Part shown: piece after piece, positions 1 through 13,445 of the stretch | How the letters are laid out: each line of letters starts with the position of its first letter | How positions within the stretch are numbered: position 1 is the stretch's first letter | From: Coriaria nepalensis | Taxonomy: Eukaryota; Streptophyta; Magnoliopsida; Cucurbitales; Coriariaceae | Assembly: GCA_027186245.1 (NCBI GenBank) | Contig: CP114486.1 | Coordinates: 7,826,501-7,890,500 of the forward strand | Direction of reading: 5' to 3' | DNA length: 64,000 bases | Program-made: the position numbers and the translations under genes | The notes under the pieces: model-generated | The model's input: the letters and a program-made list of their open reading frames with translations, nothing else | Databases searched by the model: none | What the model was told of the DNA's origin: nothing

Positions 1-925
1 TGCACACATGTCCGTTATAGATCATTAGCATGTTATGCACAGAACTTGTGTTCGAAGCGAAAAAATAGAATTTGTACGAACCTCATTCAATAGATTTTGT
101 GGCTCAAGCAGACTCTTTAAAATGATTATTACGCGAAACAACTGCAGACGTGTCTTTTAAAGATCATTAGCATGTTATGCACGACACACGTATTTGAAGT
201 GTGAAATTAGAATTCGTTCGAACCTCATTCAAAATATTTACTAGCTTGAGAAGACTCACTAAAATTATTTTGAGGAGAAAGAAATGAACAACGGTCCTTT
301 AAAGATCATTAACATGTTATGCACGAAACACGTGTTTTAATTAGGAAATTAGAATTTGATTGAATTACTTTGATAAGATTCAGTGGGTTGAGTAGAGTGA
401 TGGATATGATTTTTAGGTGAAACAAACGCACATGTGTCCTTCAAAAACCATTTGCATGTTATGCATAAAACTGGTGTTTAAAGTGCGAAAATAAAACTCG
501 TACGAATTGCGTTCATATGATTTTGTGGTCTGAGAATACTTCTTGAAATGATTTTTAGATAAAACATATGAACACGTGTGCTTCGAAGATCAATAGCATA
601 TTATGAGCGAAACTTGTGTCTGATGTGCGAAAAAAGAATTCGTACGAAAAATTCTTTTAACTGATTTAGTGGCTTGAGGAGACTCATTAAATTGATTTTT
701 AGGTGAAACAAATGCACATGTATCTTCCAAAGATCATTAGCATGTTATGCATGAAACTTGTGTTTGAACTGGATAAATAAAATTCCTTCGAACCTCATTC
801 AAAAAATTTAGTGGCTTGACGGGAGACTTATTGAAAATATTTTTAGGCGAATCACATACACACGCGTCCCTGAAAGATCATTAGCATGTTATGCATGAAA
901 CAGATGTTTGAAGTATGAAAATATA
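1..925. repeat. Near-identical block, left copy of a 3,025-bp-spaced duplication
   Basis: Bases 1-925 match 3,026-3,950 with only scattered differences, sharing private variants such as TCCGTTATAG and the CAAGCAGACTCTTTAAAATG stretch. After about 925 the copies diverge and align to different monomer types. The offset of 3,025 bp is far longer than one monomer, so this is a recent multi-monomer duplication inside the array. The copy is cut by the window edge. Confidence 0.8.
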
Positions 926-3025
926 ATTTGTTTGAATTGCTTCCATATTATTTAGTTCATTGAGGAGATTCATTTAATTGATTTTTAGGTGAAAAAAATT
1001 CACATATGTGTCCTTCAAAGATCATTAGTCACTTATGCATGAAATGAACACGTGTCCTTTAAAGATCATTAACATGTTATGCACGAAACACGTGTTTTAA
1101 TTAGGAAATTAGAATTTGATTGAATTACTTTGATAAGATTCAGTGGGTTGAGTAGAGTGATGGATATGATTTTTAGTTGAAATAAATGCACATGTGTGCT
1201 TCAAAAATCATTTGCATGTTATGCATAAAACTTGTGTTTGAAGTGCGAAAATAAAACTCGTACAAATTGCGTTCATATGATTTTGTGGCCTGAGAATACT
1301 TCTTGAAATGATTTTTAGGTAAAACATATGAACACGTGTGCTTCAAATATCAATAGCATATTATGAGCGAAACTTGTGTTTGAAGTGCGAAAATAGAATT
1401 CGTTCGAAAAATTCTTTCAAATGATTTAGTGGCTTGAGGAGACTCATTAAATTGATTTAGGTGAAAGAAATGCACACGTATCTTCCAAAGATCATTAGCA
1501 TGTTATGCATGAAACTTGTGTTTGAAGTGGATAAATAAAATTCCTTCGAACCTCATTCAAAAAATTTAGTGGCATGAGGAGAGACTTATTGAAAATATTT
1601 TTAGCCGAATATCACATACACATGTGTCCCTTAAAGATCATTAGCATGTTATGCATGAAACAGATGTTTCAAGTATGAAAATATAATTTGTTTGAATTGC
1701 TTCCATACTCTTTAGTTCCTTGAGGAGATTAATTTAAATGATTTTTAGGTGAATCAAATTCACATGTGTCCTTTAAAGATCATTAGTATGTTATGCATGA
1801 AACTTGTATTTGAAGTGCGAAAATAGAATTTGTTCGATTGCTTTCAAAAGATTTAGTGGCCTAAGTAGACTCATTGAAATGATTTTTAGTGAAAGAAATG
1901 CACACATATCTTCTAAAGATCATTAGCATGTTCTGCATGAAACTTGTGTTTGAATTGGATAAATAAAATTCCTTCGAACCTCATTCAAAACATTTAGTGG
2001 CTTGAGGGGAGACTTATTGGAAATATTTTTAGGCGAATCACATACACAGGCGTCCCTTAAAGATCATTAGCATGTTATGCATGAAACATATGTTTGAAGT
2101 ATGAAAATATAATTTGTTTGAATTGCTTCCATATTATTTAGTTCATTGAGGAGATTCATTTAATTGATTTTTAGGTGAAACAAATTCACATATGTGTCCT
2201 TCAAAGATCATTAGTCATTTATGCATGAAATTTCTATTTGAAGTGCAAAATTAGAATTTGTTAGATTTACTTTCAAAAGATTTAGTGGCCTGAGTAGACT
2301 CATTGAAATTATTTTTAGGCGAAACAAATGCACATATGTCCTTCAAAGATCATTAGCATGTTATGCACAAAACTTGTATTTGAAGTGAAAAAATAGAATT
2401 CATATGAACCTTATTCAATAGATTTTGTAGCTCAAGGAGACTCATCATTAAAATGATTTTTAGGCGAAATAACTGCACACGTGTTTTTTAAATATCATTA
2501 GCATGTTATGCACGACACACGTATTTGAAGTGTGAAATTTGAATTCGTTCGGACCTCATTCAAAATATTTACTTGCTTGAGAACACTCACTAAAATGTTT
2601 TTCAGGTGAAAGACATGAAAAAGTGTCCTTTAAAAATCATTAGCATATTTGAATTGGGAAAATTGAATTCGATTGAATTACTTTTATAAGATTCAATGGG
2701 TTGAGTAGGGTGATGGAAATGATTTTTAGGTGAAAGAAATGCACACGTGTCTTTCAAAAATCATTTGCATGTTATGCATGAAAGTTGTGTTTGAAGTGCG
2801 AAAATAAAATTTGTACGAATTGCTTTCATATTATTTAGTGGCCTAGGCAGACTTATTGAAATGATTTTTAGGTGAAACAAAGGAACACGTGTGCTTCAAA
2901 GATCAATAGCATGTTATGCACGAAACTTGTGTTTAAAGTGCGAAAATAAAACTCTTTTGACAAATTCTTTTAAATGATTTAGTGGCTTCAAGAAACTCAT
3001 TAAATTGATTTTTATGTGAAACAAA

Positions 3026-3950
3026 TGCACACATGTCCGTTATAGATCATTAGCATGTTATGCACAGAACTTGTGTTTGAAGCGAAAAAATAGAATTTGT
3101 ACGAACCTCATTCAATAGATTTTGTGGCTCAAGCAGACTCTTTAAAATGATTATTAGGTGAAAATGCTGCAGACGTGTCTTTTAAAGATCATTAGCATGT
3201 TATGCACGACACACGTATTTGAAGTGTGAAATTAGAATTCGTTCGAACCTCATTCAAAATATTTACTAGCTTGAGAAGACTCACTAAAATTATTTTGAAG
3301 AATAAGAAATGAACAACGGTCCTTTAAAGATCATTAACATGTTATGCACGAAACATGTGTTTGAATTAGGAAAATAGATTTTGATTGAATTACTTTGATA
3401 AGATTCAGTGGGTTGAGTAGAGTGATGGATATGATTTTTAGGTGAAACAAATGCACATGTGTCCTTCAAAAACCATTTGCATGTTATGTATAAAACTGGT
3501 GTTTGAAGTGCGAAAATAAAACTCGTACGAATTGCGTTCATATGATTTTGTGGACTGAGAATACTTCTTGAAATGAGTTTTAGATAAAACATATGAACAC
3601 GTGTGCTTCAAAGATCAATAGCATATTATGAGCGAAACTTGTGTCTGATGTGCGAAAAAAGAATTCGTACGAAAAATTCTTTTAACTGATTTAGTGGCTT
3701 AAGGAGACTCATTAAATTGATTTTTAGGTGAAACAAATGCACATGTATCTTCCAAAGATCATTAGCATGTTATGCATGAAACTTGTGTTTGAACTGGATA
3801 AATAAAATTCCTTCGAACCTCATTCAAAAAATTTAGTGGCTTGAGGGGAGACTTATTGAAAATATTTTTAGGCGAATCACATACACACGTGTCCCTTAAA
3901 GATCATTAGCATGTTATGCATGAAACAGATGTTTGAAGTATGAAAATATA
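3026..3950. repeat. Near-identical block, right copy of a 3,025-bp-spaced duplication
   Basis: This is the partner of the block at the window start. It shares that block's private variants and leads directly into the 1,140-bp higher-order unit starting at 3,326. Confidence 0.8.
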
Positions 3951-5222
3951 ATTTGTTTGAATTGCTTCCAAACTCTTTAGTTCGTTGAGGAGATTAATTT
4001 AAATGATTTTTAGGTGAATCAAATTCACATGTGTCCTTTAAAGATTATTAGTATGTTATGCATGAAACTTGTATTTGAAGTGCGAAAATAGAATTTGTTC
4101 GATTTCCTTTGAAAAGGTTTAGTGGCCTAAGTAGACTCATTGAAATAATTTTTAGGTGAAATAGATGCACATATGTCCTTCAAAGATCATTATCATGTTA
4201 TGTAGGAAACTTGTGTTTGAAGTGAAAAAAGAGAATTCGTACGAACCTCGTTCAATAGATTTTGTAGCTCAAGGAGACTCATTAAAATGATTTTTAGGTG
4301 AAATAACTGCACACGTGTTTTTTAAATATCATTAGCATGTTATGCACGACACACGTATTTGAAGTGTGAAATTAGAATTCGTTCGAACCTCATTCAAAAT
4401 ATTTACTAGCTTGAGAAGACTCACTAAAATTATTTTGAGGAGAAAGACATGAACAACTGTCCCTTAAAGATCATTAACATGTTATGCACAAAATAAGTGT
4501 TTGAATTAGGAAAATAGAATTTGATTGAATTACTTTGATAAGATTTAGCGGGTTGAGTAGAGTGATGGATATGATTTTTAGGTGAAACAAATGCACATGT
4601 GTCCTTCAAAAACCATTTGCATGTTATGCATAAAACCTGTGTTTGAAGTGCAAAAATAAAATTCGTACGAATTGTGTTCATATGATTTTGTGGCCTGAGA
4701 ATACTTCTTGAAATGATTTTTAGGTAAAACATATGAACACGTGTGCTTCAAAGATCAATAGCATATTATAAGCGAAACTTGTGTTTGAAGTGCGAAAATA
4801 GAATTCGTTCGAAAAATTCTTTCAAATAATTTAGTGGCTTGAGGAGACTCATTAAATTGATTTAGGTGAAACAAATGCACACGTATCTTCCAAAGATCAT
4901 TAGCATGTTATGCATGAAACTTGTGTTTGAACTGGATAAATAAAATTCCTTCGAACCTCATTCAAAAAATTTTGTGACTTGAGGAGAGACTTATTGAAAA
5001 TATTTTTAGGCGAATCACATACACACGTGTCCCTCAAAGATCATTAGCATGTTATGCATGAAACAGATGTTTGAAGTATGAAAATATAATTTGTTTGAAT
5101 TGCTTCCATATTATTTAGTTCATTAGGAGATTCATTTAATTGATTTTTAGGTGAAAAAAATTCACATATGTGTCCTTCAAAGATCATTACTCACTTATGC
5201 ATGAAATGAACACGTGTCCTTT
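3326..5222. repeat. Higher-order repeat units in the 142-bp satellite
   Basis: A distinctive monomer type (ATTAACATG near its start, GTTGAGTAGAGTGATGGA near its end) begins at 3,326, recurs at 4,466 (1,140 bp later, about 8 monomers), and a related copy starts at 5,223 (757 bp later). Between occurrences the other monomer types follow in the same order: CATTTGCATG, then CAATAGCATATT, then CTTCCAAAGATC, then CCCTTAAAGATC. The same order follows the copies starting at 301 and 1,061. This is higher-order organisation with a main unit of about 1.14 kb and a shortened unit of about 0.76 kb. Spacing of GTTGAG in this monomer type elsewhere (7,505 to 8,640, 1,135 bp) agrees. Confidence 0.8.
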
Positions 5223-8200
5223 AAAGATCATTAGCATGTTATGCATGGAACACGTGTTTGAATTGGGAAAATAGAATTCGGTTGACTTACCTTGATAAGA
5301 TTCAGCGGGTTGAGTAGAGTGATGGAAATGATTATTAGGTGAAACAAAATGCAGACGTGTCTTTCAAAAATCATTTGCATGTTATGCATGAAAGTTGTTT
5401 TTGAAGTGCAAAAATAAAATTTGTACGAATTGCTTTCATATTATTTAGTGGCCTAGGAAGACTTATTGAAATGAGTTTTAGATGAAACAAATGAACACGT
5501 GTGTTTCAAAGATCAATAGCATGTTATGTAGAATACTTGTGTTTGAAGTGCCAAAATAGAATTCATTCGAAAAATTCTTTTAAATGATTTAGTGGCTTAA
5601 GGAGACTCATTAAATTGATTTATAGGTGAACCAAATGCACACGTGTCTTTCAATAATCATTAGCATATTATGCATGAAACTTGTGTTTGAAGTGGATAAA
5701 TAGAATTCCTTTGAACCTCATCCAAAAGATTTAGTGGCTTAAGGAGACTCATTGAAAATGTTTTTAGGCGAAACACATACACACGTGTCCCATAAAGATC
5801 ATTATAGAATGTTATGCACGAAACATGTGTTTGAAGTATGAAAATATAATTTGTTTGAATTGCTTCCATATTATTTATTTCCTTGAGAAGATTCATTTAA
5901 ATGATTTTTAGGTGAGACAAATGCACATATGTGTCCTTCAAATATCATTAGTATGTTATGCATGAAACTTTTATTTGAATTGCGAAAATAGAATTTGTTT
6001 GAATTGCTTTCAAAAGATTTAGTGGCCTGAGGAGACTCATTGAAATGATGTTTAGGTGAAACAAATGCACATGTGTCCTTCAAAGATCATTAGCATGTTA
6101 TGCACAAAACTTGTGTTTGAAGTGATAAAATAGAATTCGTACGAACATCATTCAATGGATTTTAAGCTCAAGGAGACTCATTAAAAGGATTTTAGGCGAA
6201 ACACATATTTGAAGTGTGAAATTAGAATTCGTTCGAACCTCATTCGAAATATTTATTGGCTTGAGAAGACTCAATAAAACTATTTTTAGGCGAAAGAAAT
6301 GAACACGTGTCCTTTAAAGATCATTAGCATGTTATGCACGAAACACATGTTTGAATTGGGAAAATAGAATTCAGCTGAAGTACTTTGATAAGATTCAGTG
6401 GGTTGAGTAGAGTGATGGAAATGATTTTTGGGTGAAACAAATGAACACGAGTCTTTCAAAGATTATTTGCATGTTATGCATGATACTTGTGTTCAAAGTG
6501 CGAAAATAAAATTCGTACGAATTGCTTTCATATGATTTAGTGTCCTAGGAAGACTTATTGAAATGATTTTTAGGTGAAACAAATGAACACGTGTGGTTCA
6601 AAGATCAGTAGCATGTTATGCACGAAACTTGTGTTTGAAGTGCGAAAATAGAATTCGTTTGAAAAATTCTTTTAAATGACTTAGTGGCCTTAGGAGACTC
6701 ACTAAACTGATTTTTAGGTGAAACAAATGCATAAGTGTCTTTCAAATATCATTAACATGTTATGCATGAAACTTGTGTTTGAAGTGGATAAATAGAATTT
6801 CTTCGAACCTTATTCAAAAGATTTAGTGGCTCGAGGAGACATATTGAAAACGTTTTTAGGCGAAACACATACATATGTTCCCTTAAAGATCATTAGCATG
6901 TTATGCATGAAACTTGTGATTGAAGTGAAAAAATAAAATTTGTACGAACCTCATTCAAACGATTTTGTAGCTCACTCAGACTCATTAAAATGATTTTTTG
7001 GCGAAACAACTGCACTCGTGTTTTTTTAAAGATCATTCGCATGTTATGCACTACACTACACACGTATTTGAAGTGTTAAATAAGAATTCGTTCGAACCTC
7101 ATTCAAAATATTTACTAGCTTGAGAATACTCACTAAAATTATTTTTAGGCGAAAGAAATGAACACGTATTGAATTGCGAAAATAGAATTTGATTGAATTA
7201 CTTGGATAACATTTAGTGGCTTGAGTAGAGTGATGGAAATGATTTTTAGGTAAAACAAATGCACACGTGTTTTCAATGATCATTTGCATGTTATGCATGA
7301 AACTTGTGTTTGAAGTGGATAAATAGAATTCCTTCGAACCTCATTCAAGACATTTAGTCGCTTGAGGAGAGACTTATTGAAAATATGTTTAGGCGAAACA
7401 CATACAAACGTGTCCCTTAAAAATCATTAGCATGTTATGCACGAAACACGTGTTTTAATTGGGAAAATAGAATTCGATTGAATTACTTTAATGAGATTCA
7501 GTGGGTTGAGTAGAGTGATGGAAATGAGTTTTAGGTGAAACAAATGCACATGTGTCTTTCAAAAATCATTTGCATGTTATGCATGAAACTTGTGTTCGAA
7601 GTGCGAAAATAAAATTTGTACGAATTGCTTTCATATGATTTAGTGGCCTGAGAAGACTTATTGAAATGATTTTTAGCGGAAACAAATGAACATGTGTCCT
7701 TCAAAGATCAATAGCATGTTATGTAGAAAACTTGTGTTTGAAGTGCAAAAACAAAATTCTTTCAAAAAATTCTTTCAAATGATTTAGTGGCTTGAGGAGA
7801 CTCATTAAATTGATTTTTAAGTGAAACAAATGCACACGTGTCTTCCAAATATCATTAGCATGTTATGCATAAAACTTGTGTTTGAAGTGGATAAATAGAC
7901 TTCCTTCGAACCTCATTCATAAGATTTAGTGGCTCGAGGAGAGTCATTGAAAACATTTTTAGGCGAAACACATACACACGTTCCCTTAAAGATCGTTAGC
8001 AATGCACGAAACTAGTGTTTGAAGTATAAAAATGAAATTTGTTTGAATTGCTTCCATATGATTTAGTTCCTTGAGGAGATTCATTTAAATGATTTTTAGG
8101 TGAAACAAATGCACATATGTGTCCTTCAAAGATCATTAGTATGTTACGCATGAAACTTGTGTTTGAAGTGTGAAATTAGAATTTGTTCGAATAACTTTCA

Positions 8201-9899
8201 AAAGATTTAGTGGCCTAATGAGACTCATTGAAATGATTGTTAGGTGAAACACGTACACATGTGTCCTTCGAAGATCATTAGCATGTTATGTACAAAACTT
8301 GTGTTTTAAGTGCAAAAATAGAATTAGTACGAACCTCATTCAATAGATTTTGTAGCTCAAGGAGCCTCGTTAAAATGATTTTTAGGCGGAACAACTGCAC
8401 ACGTGGCTTTTAAAGATCATTAGCAGGTTATGCACGAAATACGTATTTCAAGTACGAAATTAGAATTCGTTCGAACCTCATTCAAAATACTTATTGGCTT
8501 GAGAAGACTCACCAATATTATTTTTAGGCGAAAGAAATGAACACATGTCCTATAAAGATCATTAGCATGTTATACATGAAACATGTGTTTGAATTGGGAA
8601 AATAGAATTCGATTGAATTACTTTGATAAGATTCGGAGGGTTGAGTGGAGTGATGGAAATGATTTTTAGGTGAAACAAATGCACATGTGTCTTTGAAAGA
8701 TCATTAATATATTATTCATGAAACTTATCTTTGAAGTGCGAAAATAAAATTCGTACGAATTGCTCTCATATGATTTATTGGCTTGAGAAGACTTATTGAA
8801 ATTACTTTTAAGTGAAACAAATGAACAAATGTGCTTCAAAGATCAATAGCATGTTATGCACGAAACTTGTGTTTGAAATGCGAAAATAGAATTCGTTAAA
8901 ATTTTTTCAAATGATTTAGTGGCTTGAGGAGACTCATTAAATTGATTTTTAGGTGAAACAAATGCACATGTGTCTTTCAAAGATCATTAGCTTGTTATGC
9001 GTGAAACTTGTGTTTGAAGTGGATAAATAGAATTCCTTCGAGCCTCATTCAAAAGATTTAGTAGCTTGAGGAGACTCATTGAAAAACATTTTAGGTGAAA
9101 CACATACACACGTGTCCCTTAAAGATCATTAGTATGTTATGCACGAAACACGTGTTTAAAGTATGAAAATATAATTCGTTTGAATTGCTTCCATTTGATT
9201 TAGTTCCTTGAGGAGATTCATTTAAATAATTTTTAGGTGAAACAAATGCACATATGTGTCCTTTAAAGATCATTAGCATGTTATGCATGAAATTTGTGTT
9301 TAAAGTACAAAAATAAATTTCGTTAGAACCTCATTCAAAAGATTTAGTGGCTTGAAGAGACCCATGGAAATGATTTTTAGGCGAAACAAATGCACACATG
9401 TCCTTTAAAGATCATTAGCATGTTATTCACAAAACACTTATTTAAAGTGCGAAAATTGAATTCGTTCGAACCTCATTCATAAGATTTAGTGGCTTGAGGG
9501 GGCTCATTGAAAAGATCTTTAGGTGAAGTAAATGCACACATGTTCTTTAAAGATTATTAGCATGTTATGCATGACCCTTGTGTTTGAAGTGCAAAAATAA
9601 ATTTCGTTAGAACCTCATTCAAATGATTTAGTGGCTTGAAGACACTCATTGAAATGATTTTTAGGTGAAACAAATGCACTTGGGTCCTTTAAAGATCATT
9701 AGCATGTTATGAACGAAATACTTGTTTGAAGTACGAAAATGGAATGCGTTCGAACCTCATTCATAAGATTTAGTGGCTTGAAGGCTCATTGAAAAGATTT
9801 TTAGGCAAAATACATGCACAGGTGTCCTTTAAAGATTATTAGCATGTTATTCATGAAACTTGTGTTTGAAGTGCAAAAATAGAATTTGTACAAATTGCT

Positions 9900-12800
9900 T
9901 TCATATGATTAAGTTGCTTGAGTACACTCATTGAAATTATTTTTAGGTGAAACAAACGAACACTTGTCCTTCAAAGCTCATTAGCATGTTATGCATGGAA
10001 CATGTGTTTGAAGTACGAAAATAGAATTCGTTCGAATTGCTTTAATATGATTTAGTAGCTTGAGCATACTCATTGAAATGATTTTTAGGTGAAACAAATG
10101 GACACGTGTCTTTTAATTATAATTAGCATGTTTGTTATGCATGAAACTTGTGTTTGAAGTGGGAAAATAGAATTCGCTCGAATTGTTTTAATAAGATTCA
10201 GTAGCTTGAGGATACTCATTGAAATGAGTTTTAGGTTAAACAAATAGACACATGTGTTTCAATTATAATTAGAACGTTTGTTATCCATGAAACTTGTGTT
10301 TGAAGTGGGAAAATAGAATTCGTTCGAATTGCTTTCATAAGATTTAGTGGCTTGAGTAGGTTTATTGAAATGACTTTTAGGTGAAACAAATGCACATGTA
10401 TCCTTCTAAGATCATTATAGGTGAAACAAATGACTTTTGTTCGAATTGCTTTCAAATGATTTAATGTCCTGAGGAGACGCATAAAAATGATTTTTAGGTG
10501 AAACAAATGCACGTGTCCTTCAAACATCATTACGATGTTATGCACGACACTTGTGTTTGAAGTACGAAAAGAGAATTTGTTCAAAATACATTCATAAAAT
10601 TTAGTGGCTTGAGGAGATTGATTGAAATGATTTTTAGGTAAAACAAATAGGCACGTGTCCTTCAAAGATCATTAGCATGCTATGTATGAAACATTTGTTT
10701 GAAGTGCGAAAATAGAATTCGTTCGAATTGCTTTAATATGATTTAGTTCCTTGAGGATACTCATTGAAATGATTTTTAAGTGAAACAAATGGACACGTGT
10801 CTTTCAATTATAATTAGCATGTTTGTTATGCATGAAACTTGTGTTTGAAATGGGAAAATAAGATTCGTTCTAATTACTTTCATAAGATTTAGTTGCTTGA
10901 GTAGATTCATTAAAATGATTTTTAGGTGAAGCAAATGCACACGTGTTGTTCTAATATCATTGGCAAGTTATGCATGAAATACGTGTTTGAAGTGTGAAAA
11001 TAAAAATTTGTTCAAATTGCTTTCATATGATTTAATGTCTTGAGGAGACTCATTGAAATGATTTTCAGGTAAAACAAATAGGCAAGTGTCCTTCAAAGAT
11101 CACTAGCATGCTATATATGAAACATTTGTTTGAAGTGCAAAAATAGAATTCATTCGAATTGCTTTAATATGATTTAGTTGCTTAAGGATACTCTTTGAAA
11201 TGATTTTTAAGTTAAACAAGTGGACACTTGTCTTTCAATTATAATTAGCATGTTTGTTATGCATGAAAATTGTGTTTGAAGTGGGAAAATAAGATTCGTT
11301 CTAATTACTTTCTTAAGATTTAGTGGCTTGAGAAGATTTATTAAAATGATTTTTAGTTGAAGCAAATGCACACGTGTTGTTCTAAGATCATTAGCAAGTT
11401 ATGCATGAAATACGTGTTTGAAGTGTGAAAATAGAATTTGTTCGAATTGCTTTCGTATGATTTAATGTCTTGAGAAGACTCATTGAAATGATTTTTAGGT
11501 GAAATAAATGCACATGTCCTTCAAAAGTCATTACGATGTTATGCACGACACTTGTGTTTGAAGTACGAAAAGAGAATTTGTTCAAACTGCATTCATAAAA
11601 TTTAGTGGCTTGAGGAGATTGATTGAAATGATTTTTAGGTAAAACAAATGGGCATGTGTCCTTCAAAGATCATTAGCATGCTATATATGAAACATTTGTT
11701 TGTAGTGCGAAAATAGAATTCGTTCGAATTGCTTTAATATGATTTAGTTGCTTGAGGATACTCATTGAAATGATTTTTAAGTGAAACAAAAGCACGTGTC
11801 CTTCAAAAATCACTACGATGTTATGCACGACACTTGTGTTTGAAGTACGAAAAAAGAATTTGTTCAAACTGTATTCATAAAATTTAGTGGCTTGAGGAGA
11901 TTGATTGAAATGATTTTTAGGTAAAACAAATGAGCACGTGTCCTTCAAAGATCATTAGCATGCTATATATGAAGCATTTGTTTGAAGTGCGAAAATAGAA
12001 TTCGTTCAAATTGCTTTAATATGATTTAGTTGCTTGAGGATACTCATTGAAATGATTTTTAAGTGAAACAAAAGCACGTGTCCTTCAAAAATCATTACGA
12101 TGTTATGCACGACACTTGGGTTTGAAGTGCGAAAATAGAATTTGTTCAAACTGCATTCATAAAATTTAGTGGCTTGAGGAGATTGATTGAAATGATTTTT
12201 AGGTAAAACAAATGAGCACGTGTCCTTCAAAGATCATTAGCATGCTATATATGAAACATTTGTTTGAAGTGCGAAAATAGAATTCATTTGAATTGCTTTA
12301 TTATGATTTAGTTGCTTGAGGATACTCATTGAAATGATTTTTAAGTGAAACTAATGGACAGGTGTCTTTCAATTATAATTAGCATGTTTGTTATGTATGA
12401 AACTTGTGTTTGAAGTGGGAAAATAAGATTCGTTCTAATTACTTTCATAAGATTTAGTGGCTTGAGTAGATTTATTAAAATGATTTTTAGGTGAAGCAAA
12501 GGCACACGTATCCTTCTAAGATCATTAGCATGTTATGCATGAAACACGTGTTTGAAGTGTGAAAATAGAATTTGTTCGAATTGCTTTCATATAATTTAAT
12601 GTCTTGAGGAGACGCATAGAAATGATTTTTAGGTGAAACAAATGCACATATCCTTCAAAGATCATTACAATATTATGCACGACACTTGTGTTTGAAGTGC
12701 GAAAATAGAATTTGTTCAAACCGCATTCAAAAAATTTAGTGGCTTGAGGAGATTGATTGAAATGATTTTTAGGTAAAACAAATGGACACGTGTCTTTCAA

Positions 12801-13300
12801 TTATAATTAGCATGTTTGTTATGCATGAAACTTGTGTTTGAAGTGGGAAAATAGAATTCGTTCAAATTGCATCCATAAGATTCAGTGGCTTGAGTAGATT
12901 TATTGAAATGATTTTTAGGTAAAACAAATGAGCACGTGTCCTTCAAAGATCATTAGCATGCTATATATGAAGTATTTGTTTGAAGTGCGAAAATAGAATT
13001 CGTTCGAATTGCTTTCGTATGATTTAATGTCTTGAGGAGACTCATTGAAATGATTTTTAGGTGAAACAAATGCACGTGTCCTTCAAAGATCATTACGATG
13101 TTATGCACGACACTTGGGTTTGAAGTGCGAAAATAGAATTTGTTCAAAGCGCATTCAAAAAATTTAGTGGCTTGAGGAGATTGATTGAAATGATTTTTAG
13201 GTAAAACAAATGGGCATGTTTCCTTTAAAGATCATTAGCATGTTATGCACAAAATATTTATTTGAAGTGCGAAAATAGAATTCGTTCGAACCTTAATCAT
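9900..13300. repeat. Right-hand subfamily of the 142-bp satellite
   Basis: From about 9.9 kb the monomer composition changes. Many copies carry AATTATAATTAGCATG followed by an extra TGTTTG before TTATGCATG (for example around 10,117, 10,817, 11,247, 12,377 and 12,812), giving monomers about 6 bp longer, and others carry GCATGCTATATATGAA. The types alternate in short blocks of two to four monomers (for example 11,391 and 11,673, 282 bp apart), unlike the 8-monomer units on the left. This looks like a separately homogenised domain of the same array. Confidence 0.75.
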
Positions 13301-13445
13301 AAGATTTAGTGGGTTGAGGAGACTCATTGAAATGATTTTTTGGTGAAACAAATGCACACGTTTCCTTCAAAGATCATTAGCATTTTATGTACAAAACTTG
13401 TGTTTGAAGTGCGAAAATAGAATTCGTTTGAACCCCATTCATTCG

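Larger units (their letters stand above)
1..13445. repeat. ~142-bp satellite array, about 95 monomers
   Basis: The segment is a head-to-tail array with no interruption. The landmark ATCATTAGCA (or a one- or two-base variant) recurs at 21, 163, 305, 447 and 589, a constant step of 142 bp, and the same spacing holds at the right end (GCGAAAATAG at 13,269 and 13,411). A monomer typically carries a CACGTGT-like motif, then ATTAGCATGTTATGCA, GCGAAAATAGAATTC (an EcoRI site in many copies), TTCGAA and ATGATTTTTAGGTGAAAC. Monomers differ by point changes and small indels, so the array is old enough to hold several subfamilies. The array runs off the left edge, so its true length is unknown. It ends about 13,445 against a truncated Copia pol remnant. 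Arrays of this kind are typical of centromeric, pericentromeric or subtelomeric plant DNA; which of these applies cannot be decided here. Confidence 0.95.

Noticed and set aside
1..13445. Possible CRISPR-like or regulatory array of regularly spaced CACGTG motifs
   Set aside because: Spacing is that of the whole monomer, there are no unique spacers, and the CACGTG motif is degenerate between copies. It is an ordinary plant satellite.
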